DNA from: Bacteroidetes bacterium HGW-Bacteroidetes-17
Lineage (GTDB): Bacteria > Bacteroidota > Bacteroidia > Bacteroidales > GCA-2711565
Length of the DNA stretch: 47,893 nucleotides
NCBI GenBank assembly: GCA_002840985.1
Contig: PHDM01000034.1
Location: forward strand, 1-47,893
Direction: 5' to 3'
Part shown: piece after piece, positions 18,989 through 27,553 of the stretch
How positions within the stretch are numbered: position 1 is the stretch's first letter
Layout of the letters: each line of letters begins with the position of its first letter
Notes under the pieces: generated by a model
The model's input: the letters and a program-made list of their open reading frames with translations, nothing else
What the model was told of the DNA's origin: nothing
Database searches by the model: none
Program-made: the position numbers and the translations under genes

Positions 18989-19054
18989 ATTCCCTCCTTT
19001 TTTAAGATAATGTTAAACTAATTTTTACATTCCGGTGATTGTTTTTTGGTGACT

Positions 19055-19062
19055 CAAAAGTA
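19055..19062 (-). promoter_or_regulatory. -7 promoter element (TACTTTTG) for corA
   Basis: Exact TAnnTTTG match on the minus strand, 67 bases before the corA start, which leaves a longer leader than at most genes here. Confidence 0.45.
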
Positions 19063-19124
19063 CACAAATTAATTCTAAAAAATAAATGTTAATATAAAAT
19101 TTGGAAGGAAAATCGGAGGTATTG

Positions 19125-19736
19125 TTATTTTACGTCAGCCAAACTTTTCCATTTAAAACTGGTAATTAAATGCTCAATATCTTCTTTAATAAAATTAATT
19201 ACCGGAGCAAGTGAATCGTTGTTAGGTTCAACATTAAAATATAAGGCTCCCCTCAAAAAATGGTGAATACTATCTGTAACAAAAAACTGATACGGTGAAG
19301 CTGCATTTAAACCGTTAATTTCAAAAATTAAACCATACACACTGTCTTGCTGATTAAATATTAACCGATTGTCGATACTTGATGCCTTTGAAATATGTTT
19401 ATAAGCCATGGCATGTGTGTCTTCCACATACTGAACTAAATTAGTATCCATTATTTTTTTATAACTCAGATGTAAGCTTCCGTTAAACTGCAGAAATTCA
19501 AGATTTATCCAGTAAGGTTGATCAGGAGAAAGTAAATCAGATTTTATTTCAGCGTATTTTGGATACTCGAAGGTATAAGGAAATGTACTATCAAGGGTTT
19601 GATAAGATTTTTTTGGAAGATCAATCCTGAAATATCCTCTTGGTTTAGGCATTTGATCTGAACTACATGAGAATAAACCAATAACAATAAATGATAAAAC
19701 AAATATGTATAAAATAATTCGGATCAACTGTTTCAT
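19125..19736 (-). CDS. gldD: Gliding motility lipoprotein GldD
   Basis: 203 residues with a lipoprotein signal (hydrophobic helix ending FIVIGLFSCSS, lipid Cys at 24) and the family start PKPRGYFRIDLPKKSYQ. In Flavobacterium johnsoniae, GldD is needed for gliding and for the type IX secretion system, in the cell envelope. Directly downstream of gldE (5-base gap). The gene is also kept in many non-gliding Bacteroidota, so its presence does not prove gliding. Confidence 0.93.
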   Translation of the reverse strand: MKQLIRIILYIFVLSFIVIGLFSCSSDQMPKPRGYFRIDLPKKSYQTLDSTFPYTFEYPKYAEIKSDLLSPDQPYWINLEFLQFNGSLHLSYKKIMDTNLVQYVEDTHAMAYKHISKASSIDNRLIFNQQDSVYGLIFEINGLNAASPYQFFVTDSIHHFLRGALYFNVEPNNDSLAPVINFIKEDIEHLITSFKWKSLADVK

Positions 19737-19741
19737 GTTCG

Positions 19742-21076
19742 CTATTTATCAATGATAACTTTTATCTGCTTTATCCTTCTGTTATCTACATCAACCACAA
19801 TAAAATTAAAATTCTTAAACCTTACACTTTGATCAACAATCGGTATTTCACCCGTGAGTTCAAGAATGAGGCCGGCCAAAGAATCATAATCTCCTTTGAC
19901 TTCATCAAAAATATTCTCATCTTCCTCAATAATCCTACAAAAATCAATCAGTGTTGTTTTGCCTTCAAAAAGGTAGGTTTGATCATCGATTTTGTCAAAC
20001 GATAACTCATCTTCAGATATATCAAACTCATCGCTGATATCCCCTACAATCTCCTCAAGAACATCTTCCAGCGTCACTATCCCTGAAGTGCCTCCGTACT
20101 CATCCACGACGATTGCCAAATGGACCTTTTTTAGCTGAAACTCCTTCAAGAGATCATTGATTTTTTTGTTCTCAGGAATAAAGAATGCCGGCTTTATCAA
20201 TTTTTGCCATTCAAAATCTGCTGGCTCATCCAAATACAAAAGTAAATCCTTGATGTATAGAATTCCTTCGATATTATCGAAAGAGAAGTTATAAACGGGC
20301 AACCTGGAATATCCTGAATCAAGTATTATCAACAACAGTTCATCAAATTTTATCTGACGATCGACAGCAGTAACATCTGTTCGGGATTTCATGATTTCTT
20401 TTACATCAATATCCCCGAAACGAACAATTCCTTGTAAAATTTTGCGTTCCTTTTCTCCCTGATCATCATCGGTGGTTATTTCAATTGCATCCGATAGTTC
20501 GCTTCTTGATAACTGATGCCCTTTTCCAGAAATTCTTCTATCAATAATCGAAGTGGATTTTATTAAAAGTGTACTAAGCGGATGAAAGATACTTATCAAA
20601 TTTTTTAAGGGTTTTGCCATTGCAAAGCAGAACCAGATAGATCTTTGTGTTGCAAAAATCTTTGGCATTATTTCTCCAAAAACCAAAATAAGAGCAGTAA
20701 TAACCACAGCCTGAATGATGAAGGCAAGAACCGGGTACTCAATTAAATTGAATAATTGGGTCACCACATAGGTTGATAGTATTACAATCGATACGTTGAT
20801 GAAATTATTGGCAATTAAAATTGTTGCCAGAAGCCGTTTGGGCATATCCAATAAAGATAAAACCAAATCAACTTTGGCACCACTGCTTTGCTTAAGCTCT
20901 TTCATATGGCCCGGTCCTAAGGAAAAGTACGCGATTTCGGATCCGGAAATCATGGCTGAAAAAAACAACAGAATGATAATTACCAACAGGCTGATAAATG
21001 CGTTTATCGTGAATGGATTTAAGAGTGAACCAAGAATTATCATCAATATGTAATAAAAAACCAGTTTTGATGCCAA
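19742..21076 (-). CDS. gldE: Gliding motility-associated protein GldE (CNNM/CorC-type membrane protein)
   Basis: Up to 444 residues. Several N-terminal membrane segments of the CNNM (DUF21) type (SAMISGSEIAYFSLGPGHMKEL…GEIMPKIFATQRS) precede a CBS-domain pair (VKEIMKSRTDVTAVDR…YSRLPVYN; VHLAIVVDEYGGTSGIVTLEDVLEEIVGDI) and a C-terminal CorC_HlyC domain. The family relates to cation efflux; GldE works together with GldD. The start is either the TTG at 21076 (about 26 bases after a TACCTTTG box) or the ATG at 21043; the TTG keeps more N-terminus but neither is proven. Confidence 0.92.
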   Translation of the reverse strand: MASKLVFYYILMIILGSLLNPFTINAFISLLVIIILLFFSAMISGSEIAYFSLGPGHMKELKQSSGAKVDLVLSLLDMPKRLLATILIANNFINVSIVILSTYVVTQLFNLIEYPVLAFIIQAVVITALILVFGEIMPKIFATQRSIWFCFAMAKPLKNLISIFHPLSTLLIKSTSIIDRRISGKGHQLSRSELSDAIEITTDDDQGEKERKILQGIVRFGDIDVKEIMKSRTDVTAVDRQIKFDELLLIILDSGYSRLPVYNFSFDNIEGILYIKDLLLYLDEPADFEWQKLIKPAFFIPENKKINDLLKEFQLKKVHLAIVVDEYGGTSGIVTLEDVLEEIVGDISDEFDISEDELSFDKIDDQTYLFEGKTTLIDFCRIIEEDENIFDEVKGDYDSLAGLILELTGEIPIVDQSVRFKNFNFIVVDVDNRRIKQIKVIIDK

Positions 21077-21102
21077 CTCAAATTACGCTTTTGACACGAT
21101 AG

Positions 21103-21110
21103 CAAAGGTA
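21103..21110 (-). promoter_or_regulatory. -7 promoter element (TACCTTTG) for gldE-gldD
   Basis: Exact TAnnTTTG match on the minus strand, 26 bases before the TTG at 21076. It indicates that gldE-gldD have their own promoter rather than depending on ssb. Confidence 0.5.
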
Positions 21111-21207
21111 TAAAAAAATATACCTCTGCAAAATGCATGAATTTATCTATTTTACAAGATAAAATAAGGTAACTAATCAGTGTCAAAAATTAGCGGTTGT
21201 GAAGATG

Positions 21208-21286
21208 TCTTCTTTGTGGTTCTTTGTGACACAGCTTTTGCACAAAGTTACTCAAAGTAGCTCAAAGAGACACAAAGCAAAGAAAG
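21208..21286. repeat. Degenerate CTTTGTG / CACAAAG inverted repeat cluster
   Basis: Two direct TCTTTGTG units are followed by several CAAAG and CACAAAG units in the opposite sense, within the 371-base gap between gldE and ssb. No ORF is present. It looks like a remnant of a dispersed Bacteroidota intergenic repeat; function unknown. Confidence 0.5.
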
Positions 21287-21351
21287 ATTTCAATCAAGTA
21301 CCTTAATTTTATTGACTTGCTGTAGAATGATTAGTTACAAAACAAGTAAAG

Positions 21352-21393
21352 AACTAAACCCTAAATGTCTTAGTAAAACGCTTAGGGTTAGTT
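21352..21393 (-). terminator. Stem-loop downstream of ssb
   Basis: Arms 21352-21364 and 21382-21393 (AACTAAACCCTAA / TTAGGGTTAGTT) pair almost perfectly with one bulged base and a 17-base loop, 55 bases past the ssb stop on the minus strand. A likely transcript end for ssb; no clear T-tract follows. Confidence 0.45.
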
Positions 21394-21447
21394 GCTTAAG
21401 ATAGAATTTTTGTAAATGGAATAATTGATTTTAGTGGAATTAGCTTC

Positions 21448-21865
21448 CTAGAACGGCAAATCATCCTCGGGTTCGGGAATGTCTACTTCAGGTGCTTTTT
21501 GAGTTGGTCTTTCCGTTTGAGCATCATCCCTTTTACCGCCGAGCATCGTCATATTGTCGGCATAGATCTCAGTGGTATATCTCTTAACACCATCTTTATC
21601 ATCCCAGGCACGGGTTTTTATTTTCCCCTCAATATAAACCTGATTTCCTTTTGATAAATACTTCTCGGCAACATCGGCCAAACCTCTCCAAACGACAACA
21701 TTATGCCATTCGGTTTGATCAACCTTATTGCCCTCTTTGTCTCTGTAGCTCTCGGTTGTGGCTAATGAAAAACTAACCTTTTTTACACCCACCATTTTCA
21801 AAAGTAAAAGTTTCCGGATCCTTACCCAGATTTCCAATTAGAATAACTTTATTAATTCCTGCCAT
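21448..21865 (-). pseudogene. ssb: Single-stranded DNA-binding protein, frameshifted near codon 28
   Basis: SSB coats single-stranded DNA in replication and repair. The true start is the ATG at 21865, giving MAGINKVILIGNLGKDPE, the standard SSB N-terminus. That frame runs into a stop soon after GGCKKG, while the rest of the protein (KKVSFSLATTESYRDKEGNKV…NVVVWRGLA…YIEGKIKTRAW…NMTMLGGK, acidic tail ending DDLPF) is one frame over. The two frames are joined by removing one base, most simply from the A6 run (T6 on the plus strand, 21779-21784). The shorter frame from 21837 uses a TTG start and an unrelated N-terminus, and would lack the first OB-fold strand. SSB is essential, so a sequencing indel or frameshifting is likelier than real loss. 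Confidence 0.9.
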
Positions 21866-21886
21866 GATTAATTTTTTTTAGTTAAA

Positions 21887-21894
21887 CAAAGTTA
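21887..21894 (-). promoter_or_regulatory. -7 promoter element (TAACTTTG) for ssb
   Basis: Exact TAnnTTTG match on the minus strand, 21 bases before the ATG at 21865. It supports the 21865 start rather than the internal TTG. Confidence 0.55.
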
Positions 21895-21973
21895 CGATTA
21901 AATATCGCTTTTATATTTTATCTTTTATACACAATCATGAAATTTGTCCCATTTAAGCATCCTCAAAAAATGA

Positions 21974-23044
21974 TTACAAATTTGCTTTTATATAGTTTTC
22001 GATAAGTTTTGATACCGGATATTTTTGCAATTCCTCAACTGTAACAGCAATTAATTTATCATCAAAATTATTTACAGAAAGCTTGTCAATCTTAAGTTCG
22101 ATAAAAAATGCCAAAATACTTTTATGTGTCAGTTGGTGCTTAATAGGGCCCGTAATTTTTTCAGGATTTTGGGTAAAATTATTCGGGAAATATTTTTGTT
22201 TAAATTCCGTAACGACTTCGTTCATTTCTTTTTTGGAATTAAATTGTAACCCGGGAAAATCGTACAAGTTTTTCCAAATTGCATTTTCCCCTCTCTTGTT
22301 TAGATAAACAAATTGCTGAGAATTGTTTTGATATTTTAAGATAAAATAAAACAGGTATAACAGTTCCGGTGATTTAAGCTTAATTTTTACAGGAAAATCA
22401 TTCACCCTATTTTGTTGAAAAGCAACACAATTGACATTTAGGACACACTTATTACATTCTGGTGACGATGGTTTGCAAATCATTGCCCCCAATTCCATAA
22501 TGGCCTGATTAAAGTTTGCAGGATCATTTCTCACAAAAATTGTATTTAATTTTTCATCTACCAGTTTCTGACCATTATTTGTATTAACAGCGATTTCAAT
22601 TCCGTATAACCTGCTAATTACACGGTTTACATTTCCATCAATTACAGCATGTGGCAGATTAAAAGCAATGGAAGCAATCGCGGCAGCAGTATAGGGCCCA
22701 ACACCCTTCAATGATTTAATTTGATCATAATTGTCGGGGAATTTCCCTTTGTATAATTCAGAAATTTGCTTGGCAGAAGCATGCATATTTCTGGCTCTCG
22801 AATAATAACCCAAGCCCTGCCAATATTTTAATACCTCATTTTCGCTGGCATTTGCTAAATCTTCGATCGAAGGAAATCGCACCACAAACCTTAAATAATA
22901 AGACAACCCTTGATCAATGCGGGTTTGCTGCAAAATGATTTCAGAAACCCAGATTAAATATGGGTCGTTTGTATTTCTCCATGGAAGATCTCTTTTATTC
23001 TTTTTATACCAAGCTATTAAATCTTGTCCTATCTTTGTAGTCAT
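21974..23044 (-). CDS. mutY: A/G-specific adenine glycosylase MutY
   Basis: 356 residues. Removes adenine mispaired with 8-oxoguanine. The N-terminal helix-hairpin-helix glycosylase domain has WRNTNDPYLIWVSEIILQQT, LKGVGPYTAAAIASIAF with the following VIDGNVNRVISRL (catalytic Asp in VIDGNV), and a [4Fe-4S] loop with four cysteines (CKPSSPECNKCVLNVNC). The C-terminal part is a NUDIX-like 8-oxoG recognition domain (YLNKRGENAIWKNLYDFPG). The order mutY–ssb–gldE–gldD is the usual Bacteroidota one. Divergent from the HU gene with 131 bases between starts. Confidence 0.95.
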   Translation of the reverse strand: MTTKIGQDLIAWYKKNKRDLPWRNTNDPYLIWVSEIILQQTRIDQGLSYYLRFVVRFPSIEDLANASENEVLKYWQGLGYYSRARNMHASAKQISELYKGKFPDNYDQIKSLKGVGPYTAAAIASIAFNLPHAVIDGNVNRVISRLYGIEIAVNTNNGQKLVDEKLNTIFVRNDPANFNQAIMELGAMICKPSSPECNKCVLNVNCVAFQQNRVNDFPVKIKLKSPELLYLFYFILKYQNNSQQFVYLNKRGENAIWKNLYDFPGLQFNSKKEMNEVVTEFKQKYFPNNFTQNPEKITGPIKHQLTHKSILAFFIELKIDKLSVNNFDDKLIAVTVEELQKYPVSKLIENYIKANL

Positions 23045-23051
23045 AAGTGAA

Positions 23052-23059
23052 CAAATTTA
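23052..23059 (-). promoter_or_regulatory. -7 promoter element (TAAATTTG) for mutY
   Basis: Exact TAnnTTTG match on the minus strand, only 7 bases before the ATG at 23044. Confidence 0.5.
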
Positions 23060-23118
23060 TATAGAGAAGATTAGAAATAAAATATTTATTAAAGTTTTAT
23101 ATTAATTTAAAAAAAGTT

Positions 23119-23126
23119 TATCTTTG
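23119..23126 (+). promoter_or_regulatory. -7 promoter element (TATCTTTG) for the HU gene
   Basis: Exact TAnnTTTG match 49 bases before the HU ATG, in a very AT-rich stretch. It would drive HU and the small basic protein that follows. Confidence 0.55.
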
Positions 23127-23175
23127 CTGCCCGAATTAATAAATTTAATATCAAATCATTAAAAACTAATTTGAC

Positions 23176-23460
23176 ATGACAAAAGCAGAAATCGTAGCAG
23201 AAATTGCTAATAAAACAGGTATTGAAAAAGTTGCAGTTCAGGCAACAGTTGAAGCTTTTATGGAGGCAGTTAAGGATTCAATGGTAAAAGGCGAAAATGT
23301 TTACTTAAGAGGTTTTGGTAGCTTTACAATTAAAAGAAGAGCTGAAAAAACTGGTCGAAATATTTCAAAGAATACTACAATTATTATCCCAGCGCATAAT
23401 ATTCCTTCTTTCAAACCAGCAAAAACATTTGTTAATCAAGTTAAAACAACTGTTAAATAA
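23176..23460 (+). CDS. HU-family nucleoid DNA-binding protein
   Basis: 94 residues, full-length HU/IHF fold. MTKAEIVAEIANKTGIEKVAVQATVEAFM gives the dimerising helices; GENVYLRGFGSFTIKRRAEKTGRN leads into the DNA-binding arm, and IPSFKPAKTFV closes the domain. The arm reads NTTIIIPAHNIPSFKP. It bends and compacts DNA as a dimer. Followed after 17 bases by the COX24-like small protein, then RNase G, a conserved trio in Bacteroidota. Confidence 0.95.
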   Translation: MTKAEIVAEIANKTGIEKVAVQATVEAFMEAVKDSMVKGENVYLRGFGSFTIKRRAEKTGRNISKNTTIIIPAHNIPSFKPAKTFVNQVKTTVK

Positions 23461-23477
23461 TTTTAAAAATATTTATT

Positions 23478-23567
23478 ATGCCAAGCGGGAAAAAAAGAAA
23501 AAGACATAAAATGTCGACCCACAAACGAAAAAAACGTTTAAGGAAAAACCGACACAAAAAGAAATAG
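23478..23567 (+). CDS. 29-residue basic protein, AURKAIP1/COX24-like (possible small ribosomal protein)
   Basis: ATG at 23478, TAG at 23565-23567. MPSGKKRKRHKM followed by STHKRKKRLRKNRHKKK: 20 of 29 residues are Lys, Arg or His. The KRKKRLRKNRHKKK core matches the C-terminal motif of the AURKAIP1/COX24 family, which includes mitoribosomal mS38 and mycobacterial bS22. Small proteins of this kind are conserved between HU and RNase G genes in Bacteroidota. A ribosomal location is inference from that relationship. Confidence 0.85.
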   Translation: MPSGKKRKRHKMSTHKRKKRLRKNRHKKK

Positions 23568-23580
23568 ACCAATTTTTTTC

Positions 23581-23613
23581 TAATCACATGAGTTTTCCAG
23601 ACTCATGTGATTA
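23581..23613 (+). terminator. 13-bp perfect stem-loop after the HU / small-protein operon
   Basis: TAATCACATGAGT and ACTCATGTGATTA (23581-23593 and 23601-23613) pair perfectly around a 7-base loop, 13 bases after the small protein's stop. A short T/A-rich stretch follows rather than a strong T-tract. A terminator or a protective mRNA 3' stem-loop; RNase G starts 84 bases further on. Confidence 0.7.
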
Positions 23614-23697
23614 ATATTTACACCTGAAAAGCTATTCCTCACTTAAAACAATCTTTGATATTATCATTGATTGATCTAAATTTTAAATATTCTTAAA

Positions 23698-25251
23698 GTG
23701 AATAAGGAATTAATAATTAATTCAAGTTCTTCGGAGGTTGAGATTGCGTTGTTGGAGGATAAATTCCTTGTCGAATTGCACAAAGAAAGGAATAATAATA
23801 ATTATTCTGTTGGAGATGTGTATTTGGGAAGGGTTAAAAAAATCATGCCAGGGCTTAACGCTGCTTTCGTTGATGTTGGATACGAAAAAGATGCATTTTT
23901 ACATTATTTAGATTTAGGGCCTCAGGTACTAAGTTTAATTAAATATACCAAAGCCGGCTTGGCAAGTACTGCAGAGAATTTGCCCAGGATGGATCAGTTT
24001 GAATTGGAAGCTGATATTGAAAAAACAGGTAAAATCACACAGGTTCTGGCATCAAACCAACAGGTACTAATTCAAATAGCCAAAGAGCCGATCTCTACAA
24101 AAGGCCCCCGGATTTCTTCTGAAATTTCGTTTGCAGGTCGATTTTTAGTTTTGGTTCCCTTTTCAAACAGAATCTCCATTTCGCAAAAAATAAAAAGTGT
24201 AGAAGAGCGTAATCGGTTAAAACGACTCATTCAAAGTATCAAACCCAAAAACTTTGGTGTAATCATTCGTACCGTTGCCGAGAATAAAAAGGTTGCCGAA
24301 TTAGATACCGATCTGCGGAATTTAGTTGAAAAATGGGATTTGCTAACAAGAAAAATAGTAGGGGCAAAGGCGCCTAAAAAGATCATCAGCGAAATTGATC
24401 GTACCTCTGTGATGTTGAGAGATTTGATGAACGAATCTTTCAACAATATTTATATAAATGATGCTACCCTTTTCGAAGATATTAAGAGTTATATCCGTAC
24501 AATTGCTCCCGATAAAATCGAAATTGTAAAGCTCTTCAAAGGGCCCAAGCCAATTTTCGAACAATTGGGTATTGACAAGCAAATTAAAAGTTCGTTTGGC
24601 AAAACTGTTACCATTAAAAGTGGTGTTTATCTGATTATTGAACATACCGAAGCGCTACACGTTATTGATGTAAATAGCGGACATCGTGTCAAAAAAGAGA
24701 ACAGTCAGGAAATAAATGCACTGGAAGTAAACCTTGAGTCGGCTGTAGAAATTGCACGTCAGTTGAGATTACGTGACATGGGCGGGATCATTGTCATTGA
24801 TTTTATTGATATGCATGATGGCAAAAACCGTCGCACTTTATATCAAAAGCTCAAAGATGAGATGGAGAAAGATCATGCCAAACATACCATTTTACCTCCA
24901 AGTAAATTCGGTTTGGTGCAAATCACCCGTCAAAGGGTTCGACCAGAAATGAACATCGATATTCTTGAAAAATGCCCTGTTTGTGCTGGTAGTGGTGAAA
25001 TTAAACCAAGTATCATTATCATTGATGAAATTGAAAATAACATCCGATACTTGTTGCACGATCAGAATGAAAAAAGTTTAAAAATCACTTTACATCCATT
25101 CATACACGCCTATTTGAATAAAGGATTTATATCTACCATACGAAAATGGAATTGGAAGTATAAGAAACGAATCTCGATGCAAGCAATGCCATCCTATACT
25201 TTTTTGGAATATCATTTCTTTAATGATCAGGGCGAAGAAATTAAGATGTAA
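23698..25251 (+). CDS. rng: Ribonuclease G/E family endoribonuclease
   Basis: 517 residues from a GTG start (MNKELIINSSSSEVEIALLED is the family N-terminus, so the start is well supported). S1 domain at about 35-125 (VGDVYLGRVKKIMPGLNAAFVDVGYEKDAFLHY), catalytic region with LHVIDVNSGH and GGIIVIDFIDM supplying the Mg2+-binding Asp residues, and the zinc link CPVCAGSG. It cuts AU-rich single-stranded RNA in rRNA maturation and mRNA decay. The length fits RNase G rather than RNase E with its long scaffold tail. No -7 box was found directly before it. Confidence 0.95.
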   Translation: MNKELIINSSSSEVEIALLEDKFLVELHKERNNNNYSVGDVYLGRVKKIMPGLNAAFVDVGYEKDAFLHYLDLGPQVLSLIKYTKAGLASTAENLPRMDQFELEADIEKTGKITQVLASNQQVLIQIAKEPISTKGPRISSEISFAGRFLVLVPFSNRISISQKIKSVEERNRLKRLIQSIKPKNFGVIIRTVAENKKVAELDTDLRNLVEKWDLLTRKIVGAKAPKKIISEIDRTSVMLRDLMNESFNNIYINDATLFEDIKSYIRTIAPDKIEIVKLFKGPKPIFEQLGIDKQIKSSFGKTVTIKSGVYLIIEHTEALHVIDVNSGHRVKKENSQEINALEVNLESAVEIARQLRLRDMGGIIVIDFIDMHDGKNRRTLYQKLKDEMEKDHAKHTILPPSKFGLVQITRQRVRPEMNIDILEKCPVCAGSGEIKPSIIIIDEIENNIRYLLHDQNEKSLKITLHPFIHAYLNKGFISTIRKWNWKYKKRISMQAMPSYTFLEYHFFNDQGEEIKM

Positions 25252-25305
25252 AAACGATTAACATCTTTTCCTTTTAATATTCAATTATTGCAATCGCAAT
25301 TTTTT

Positions 25306-25313
25306 TAATTTTG
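25306..25313 (+). promoter_or_regulatory. -7 promoter element (TAATTTTG) for trpS-hflX
   Basis: Exact TAnnTTTG match ending 5 bases before the trpS ATG, so the mRNA would be nearly leaderless. Confidence 0.5.
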
Positions 25314-25318
25314 CAAGC

Positions 25319-26314
25319 ATGGAAATAGTAGTAAGCGGAATACGGCCTACGGGTAATTTACATTTGGGTAATTACTTTGGTGCCGTTAAAAATTTTTTAC
25401 GGATGCAGGAAGAAAATAATTGTTATTTCTTCATTGCCGATTATCATTCTTTAACCACACACCCTACCCCTGCCGATTTGCATGGTAATGTAAAAAAAGT
25501 ATTGGTAGAGTACCTTGCTTTGGGCCTCGATCCTGAAAAATCGACCCTTTATATTCAAAGTGATGTGCCTGAGGTTATAGAATTATATTTACTTTTAAAC
25601 ATGAATGCCTATGTTGGCGAACTTGAAAGGGTAACTTCTTTCAAGGAAAAAGTAAGACAACAGCCCGATAACATAAATGCAGGATTATTAACTTATCCTA
25701 CCTTAATGGCTGCCGATGTAATTATTCACAAAGCCGCAAAAGTGCCAGTTGGTAAAGACCAGGAGCAAAATTTGGAAATGATGCGAACCTTCGCCCGAAG
25801 GTTCAACCGCATGTATAATGTTGAATATTTCCCCATCCCGACTGCCTATAATTTTGGGGAAGCTTTGGTTAAAATACCAGGATTGAACGGTTCGGGTAAA
25901 ATGGGAAAATCGGAAGGAGAAGGCAATGCAATTTTCTTTGCCGATGAACCGAGAGAGATACAGAAAAAAGTAATGCGAGCGGTTACAGATAGTGGCCCAA
26001 CTGAACCAAATCAAGCAAAATCCGAAGCTATTCAAAATTTATTTTCTTTAATGAATATTGTTTCTGCTTCCGATACCATTATCTTTTTTGAGAATGCATA
26101 TAACAATTGTGAAATCAGGTATGGCGATTTAAAAAAACAATTGGCAGAAGATATGGTCAAATTTACAGCACCTTTCCATGAAAAGATAAAGGAACTTTCG
26201 TCAAACAACCTGTACTTGCAAAAAGTAGCAACCATGGGTGCTGAAAAAGCTCGTGAAAGTGCAGCAAAAACGATCAAAGAAATTCGGGAAATCATTGGTT
26301 TCAAGAAATTTTAA
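25319..26314 (+). CDS. trpS: Tryptophanyl-tRNA synthetase
   Basis: 331 residues, class I synthetase that charges tRNA-Trp. The HIGH-type motif is in GIRPTGNLHLGNYFGAVKNF at the N-terminus and the KMSKS-type motif is KMGKSEG. DVPEVIELYLLLNM, LTYPTLMAADVIIH and GKDQEQNLEMMR are also family sequence. Followed by hflX after only 2 bases, so the two are surely co-transcribed. Confidence 0.97.
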   Translation: MEIVVSGIRPTGNLHLGNYFGAVKNFLRMQEENNCYFFIADYHSLTTHPTPADLHGNVKKVLVEYLALGLDPEKSTLYIQSDVPEVIELYLLLNMNAYVGELERVTSFKEKVRQQPDNINAGLLTYPTLMAADVIIHKAAKVPVGKDQEQNLEMMRTFARRFNRMYNVEYFPIPTAYNFGEALVKIPGLNGSGKMGKSEGEGNAIFFADEPREIQKKVMRAVTDSGPTEPNQAKSEAIQNLFSLMNIVSASDTIIFFENAYNNCEIRYGDLKKQLAEDMVKFTAPFHEKIKELSSNNLYLQKVATMGAEKARESAAKTIKEIREIIGFKKF

Positions 26315-26316
26315 AT

Positions 26317-27510
26317 ATGCAAAAGAGTTTCAGCACAGAAATAAAACCTGAAAAGGCCATACTGGTTGGTGTAGCAACCAAAACTACCAGTTTTGAAAGG
26401 TTGAGCGAATACCTTGAAGAATTGGCATTTTTGATTGATACTGCCGGAGGCATTCCTGATAAGCGATTCATTCAGAATTTAGAATTTCCGGACCCGAAAA
26501 CCTATGTTGGTACAGGTAAATTGGCTGAAATAGCAGAATATATCGAAGCTAATGAAATTTCTTTAGCCGTTTTTGATGATGAGCTTAGCCCCTCGCAACT
26601 CCGAAATATTGAAAAAGAATTAAAATGCAAAATATTGGATCGTACAAATTTGATCCTCGATATTTTTGCCAAACGAGCACGTACTTCGCATGCGCGCACA
26701 CAAGTTGAGCTGGCTCAATACCAGTATTTATTACCCCGATTAACCAGAATGTGGACTCACCTTGAACGTCAGCGTGGTGGAATTGGAATGCGTGGTCCGG
26801 GTGAAACCGAAATTGAAACCGACCGTCGGATAGTACGCGATAAAATTTCTTTATTAAAAGAACGGCTGATCTCCATCGATAAGCAAAAAATCACCCAGCG
26901 TAAAAATCGTGAAAACCTGATCAGGGTTGCTTTGGTTGGATATACAAATGTGGGCAAATCGACCATCATGAATTTATTGAGCAAATCGGATGTTTTTGCT
27001 GAGAATAAATTATTTGCCACCCTCGACACCACTGTTCGAAAAGTCGTAATCGACAACCTTCCATTCCTACTTACCGATACCGTTGGATTTATCCGTAAAC
27101 TGCCTCACGGTTTGGTCGAATCGTTTAAATCAACCCTGGATGAAGTGCGCGAAGCCGATATCCTGATTCATGTAGTGGATATTTCGCATCCTGATTTTGA
27201 AGAACAAATTCACATCGTAAACCAAACATTGGCCGAAATACAGGTCGTTGATAAACCAACCCTGATCATTTTTAATAAAATCGATGCTTTTACTTTTACC
27301 CAAAAAGAAGAGGATGATTTAACTCCATCTACTAAGGAAAATATTACTCTTGAAGAATTACAAAAATCGTGGATGGCCAAGATAAATACCCCATGTTTGT
27401 TCATCTCGGCTACCGAAAAAGAAAACTATCCCGAATTCAAAGAACTCATTTATAGAGAAGTGAAGGAAATGCATGTCAAGCGGTTTCCTTTTAATAATTT
27501 TCTTTATTAA
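26317..27510 (+). CDS. hflX: Ribosome-associated GTPase HflX
   Basis: 397 residues. The N-terminal nucleotide-binding-like domain contains KTYVGTGKLAEIAEYIE and the helical linker has RGGIGMRGPGETEIETDRR, the HflX signature. The G domain has GYTNVGKST (G1), DTVGF (G3) and NKID (G4). HflX splits stalled or hibernating ribosomes under stress, especially heat. The C-terminal extension is short. Followed 43 bases later by the convergent GNAT gene. Confidence 0.96.
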   Translation: MQKSFSTEIKPEKAILVGVATKTTSFERLSEYLEELAFLIDTAGGIPDKRFIQNLEFPDPKTYVGTGKLAEIAEYIEANEISLAVFDDELSPSQLRNIEKELKCKILDRTNLILDIFAKRARTSHARTQVELAQYQYLLPRLTRMWTHLERQRGGIGMRGPGETEIETDRRIVRDKISLLKERLISIDKQKITQRKNRENLIRVALVGYTNVGKSTIMNLLSKSDVFAENKLFATLDTTVRKVVIDNLPFLLTDTVGFIRKLPHGLVESFKSTLDEVREADILIHVVDISHPDFEEQIHIVNQTLAEIQVVDKPTLIIFNKIDAFTFTQKEEDDLTPSTKENITLEELQKSWMAKINTPCLFISATEKENYPEFKELIYREVKEMHVKRFPFNNFLY

Positions 27511-27553
27511 CTGTTCATTGTGGTAATTTGAAATAGTCTTATACCAAGTCAAT

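Noticed and set aside
21208-21286. CRISPR-like repeats
   Set aside because: Units are short, degenerate and in both orientations, with no regular spacers and no cas genes nearby.
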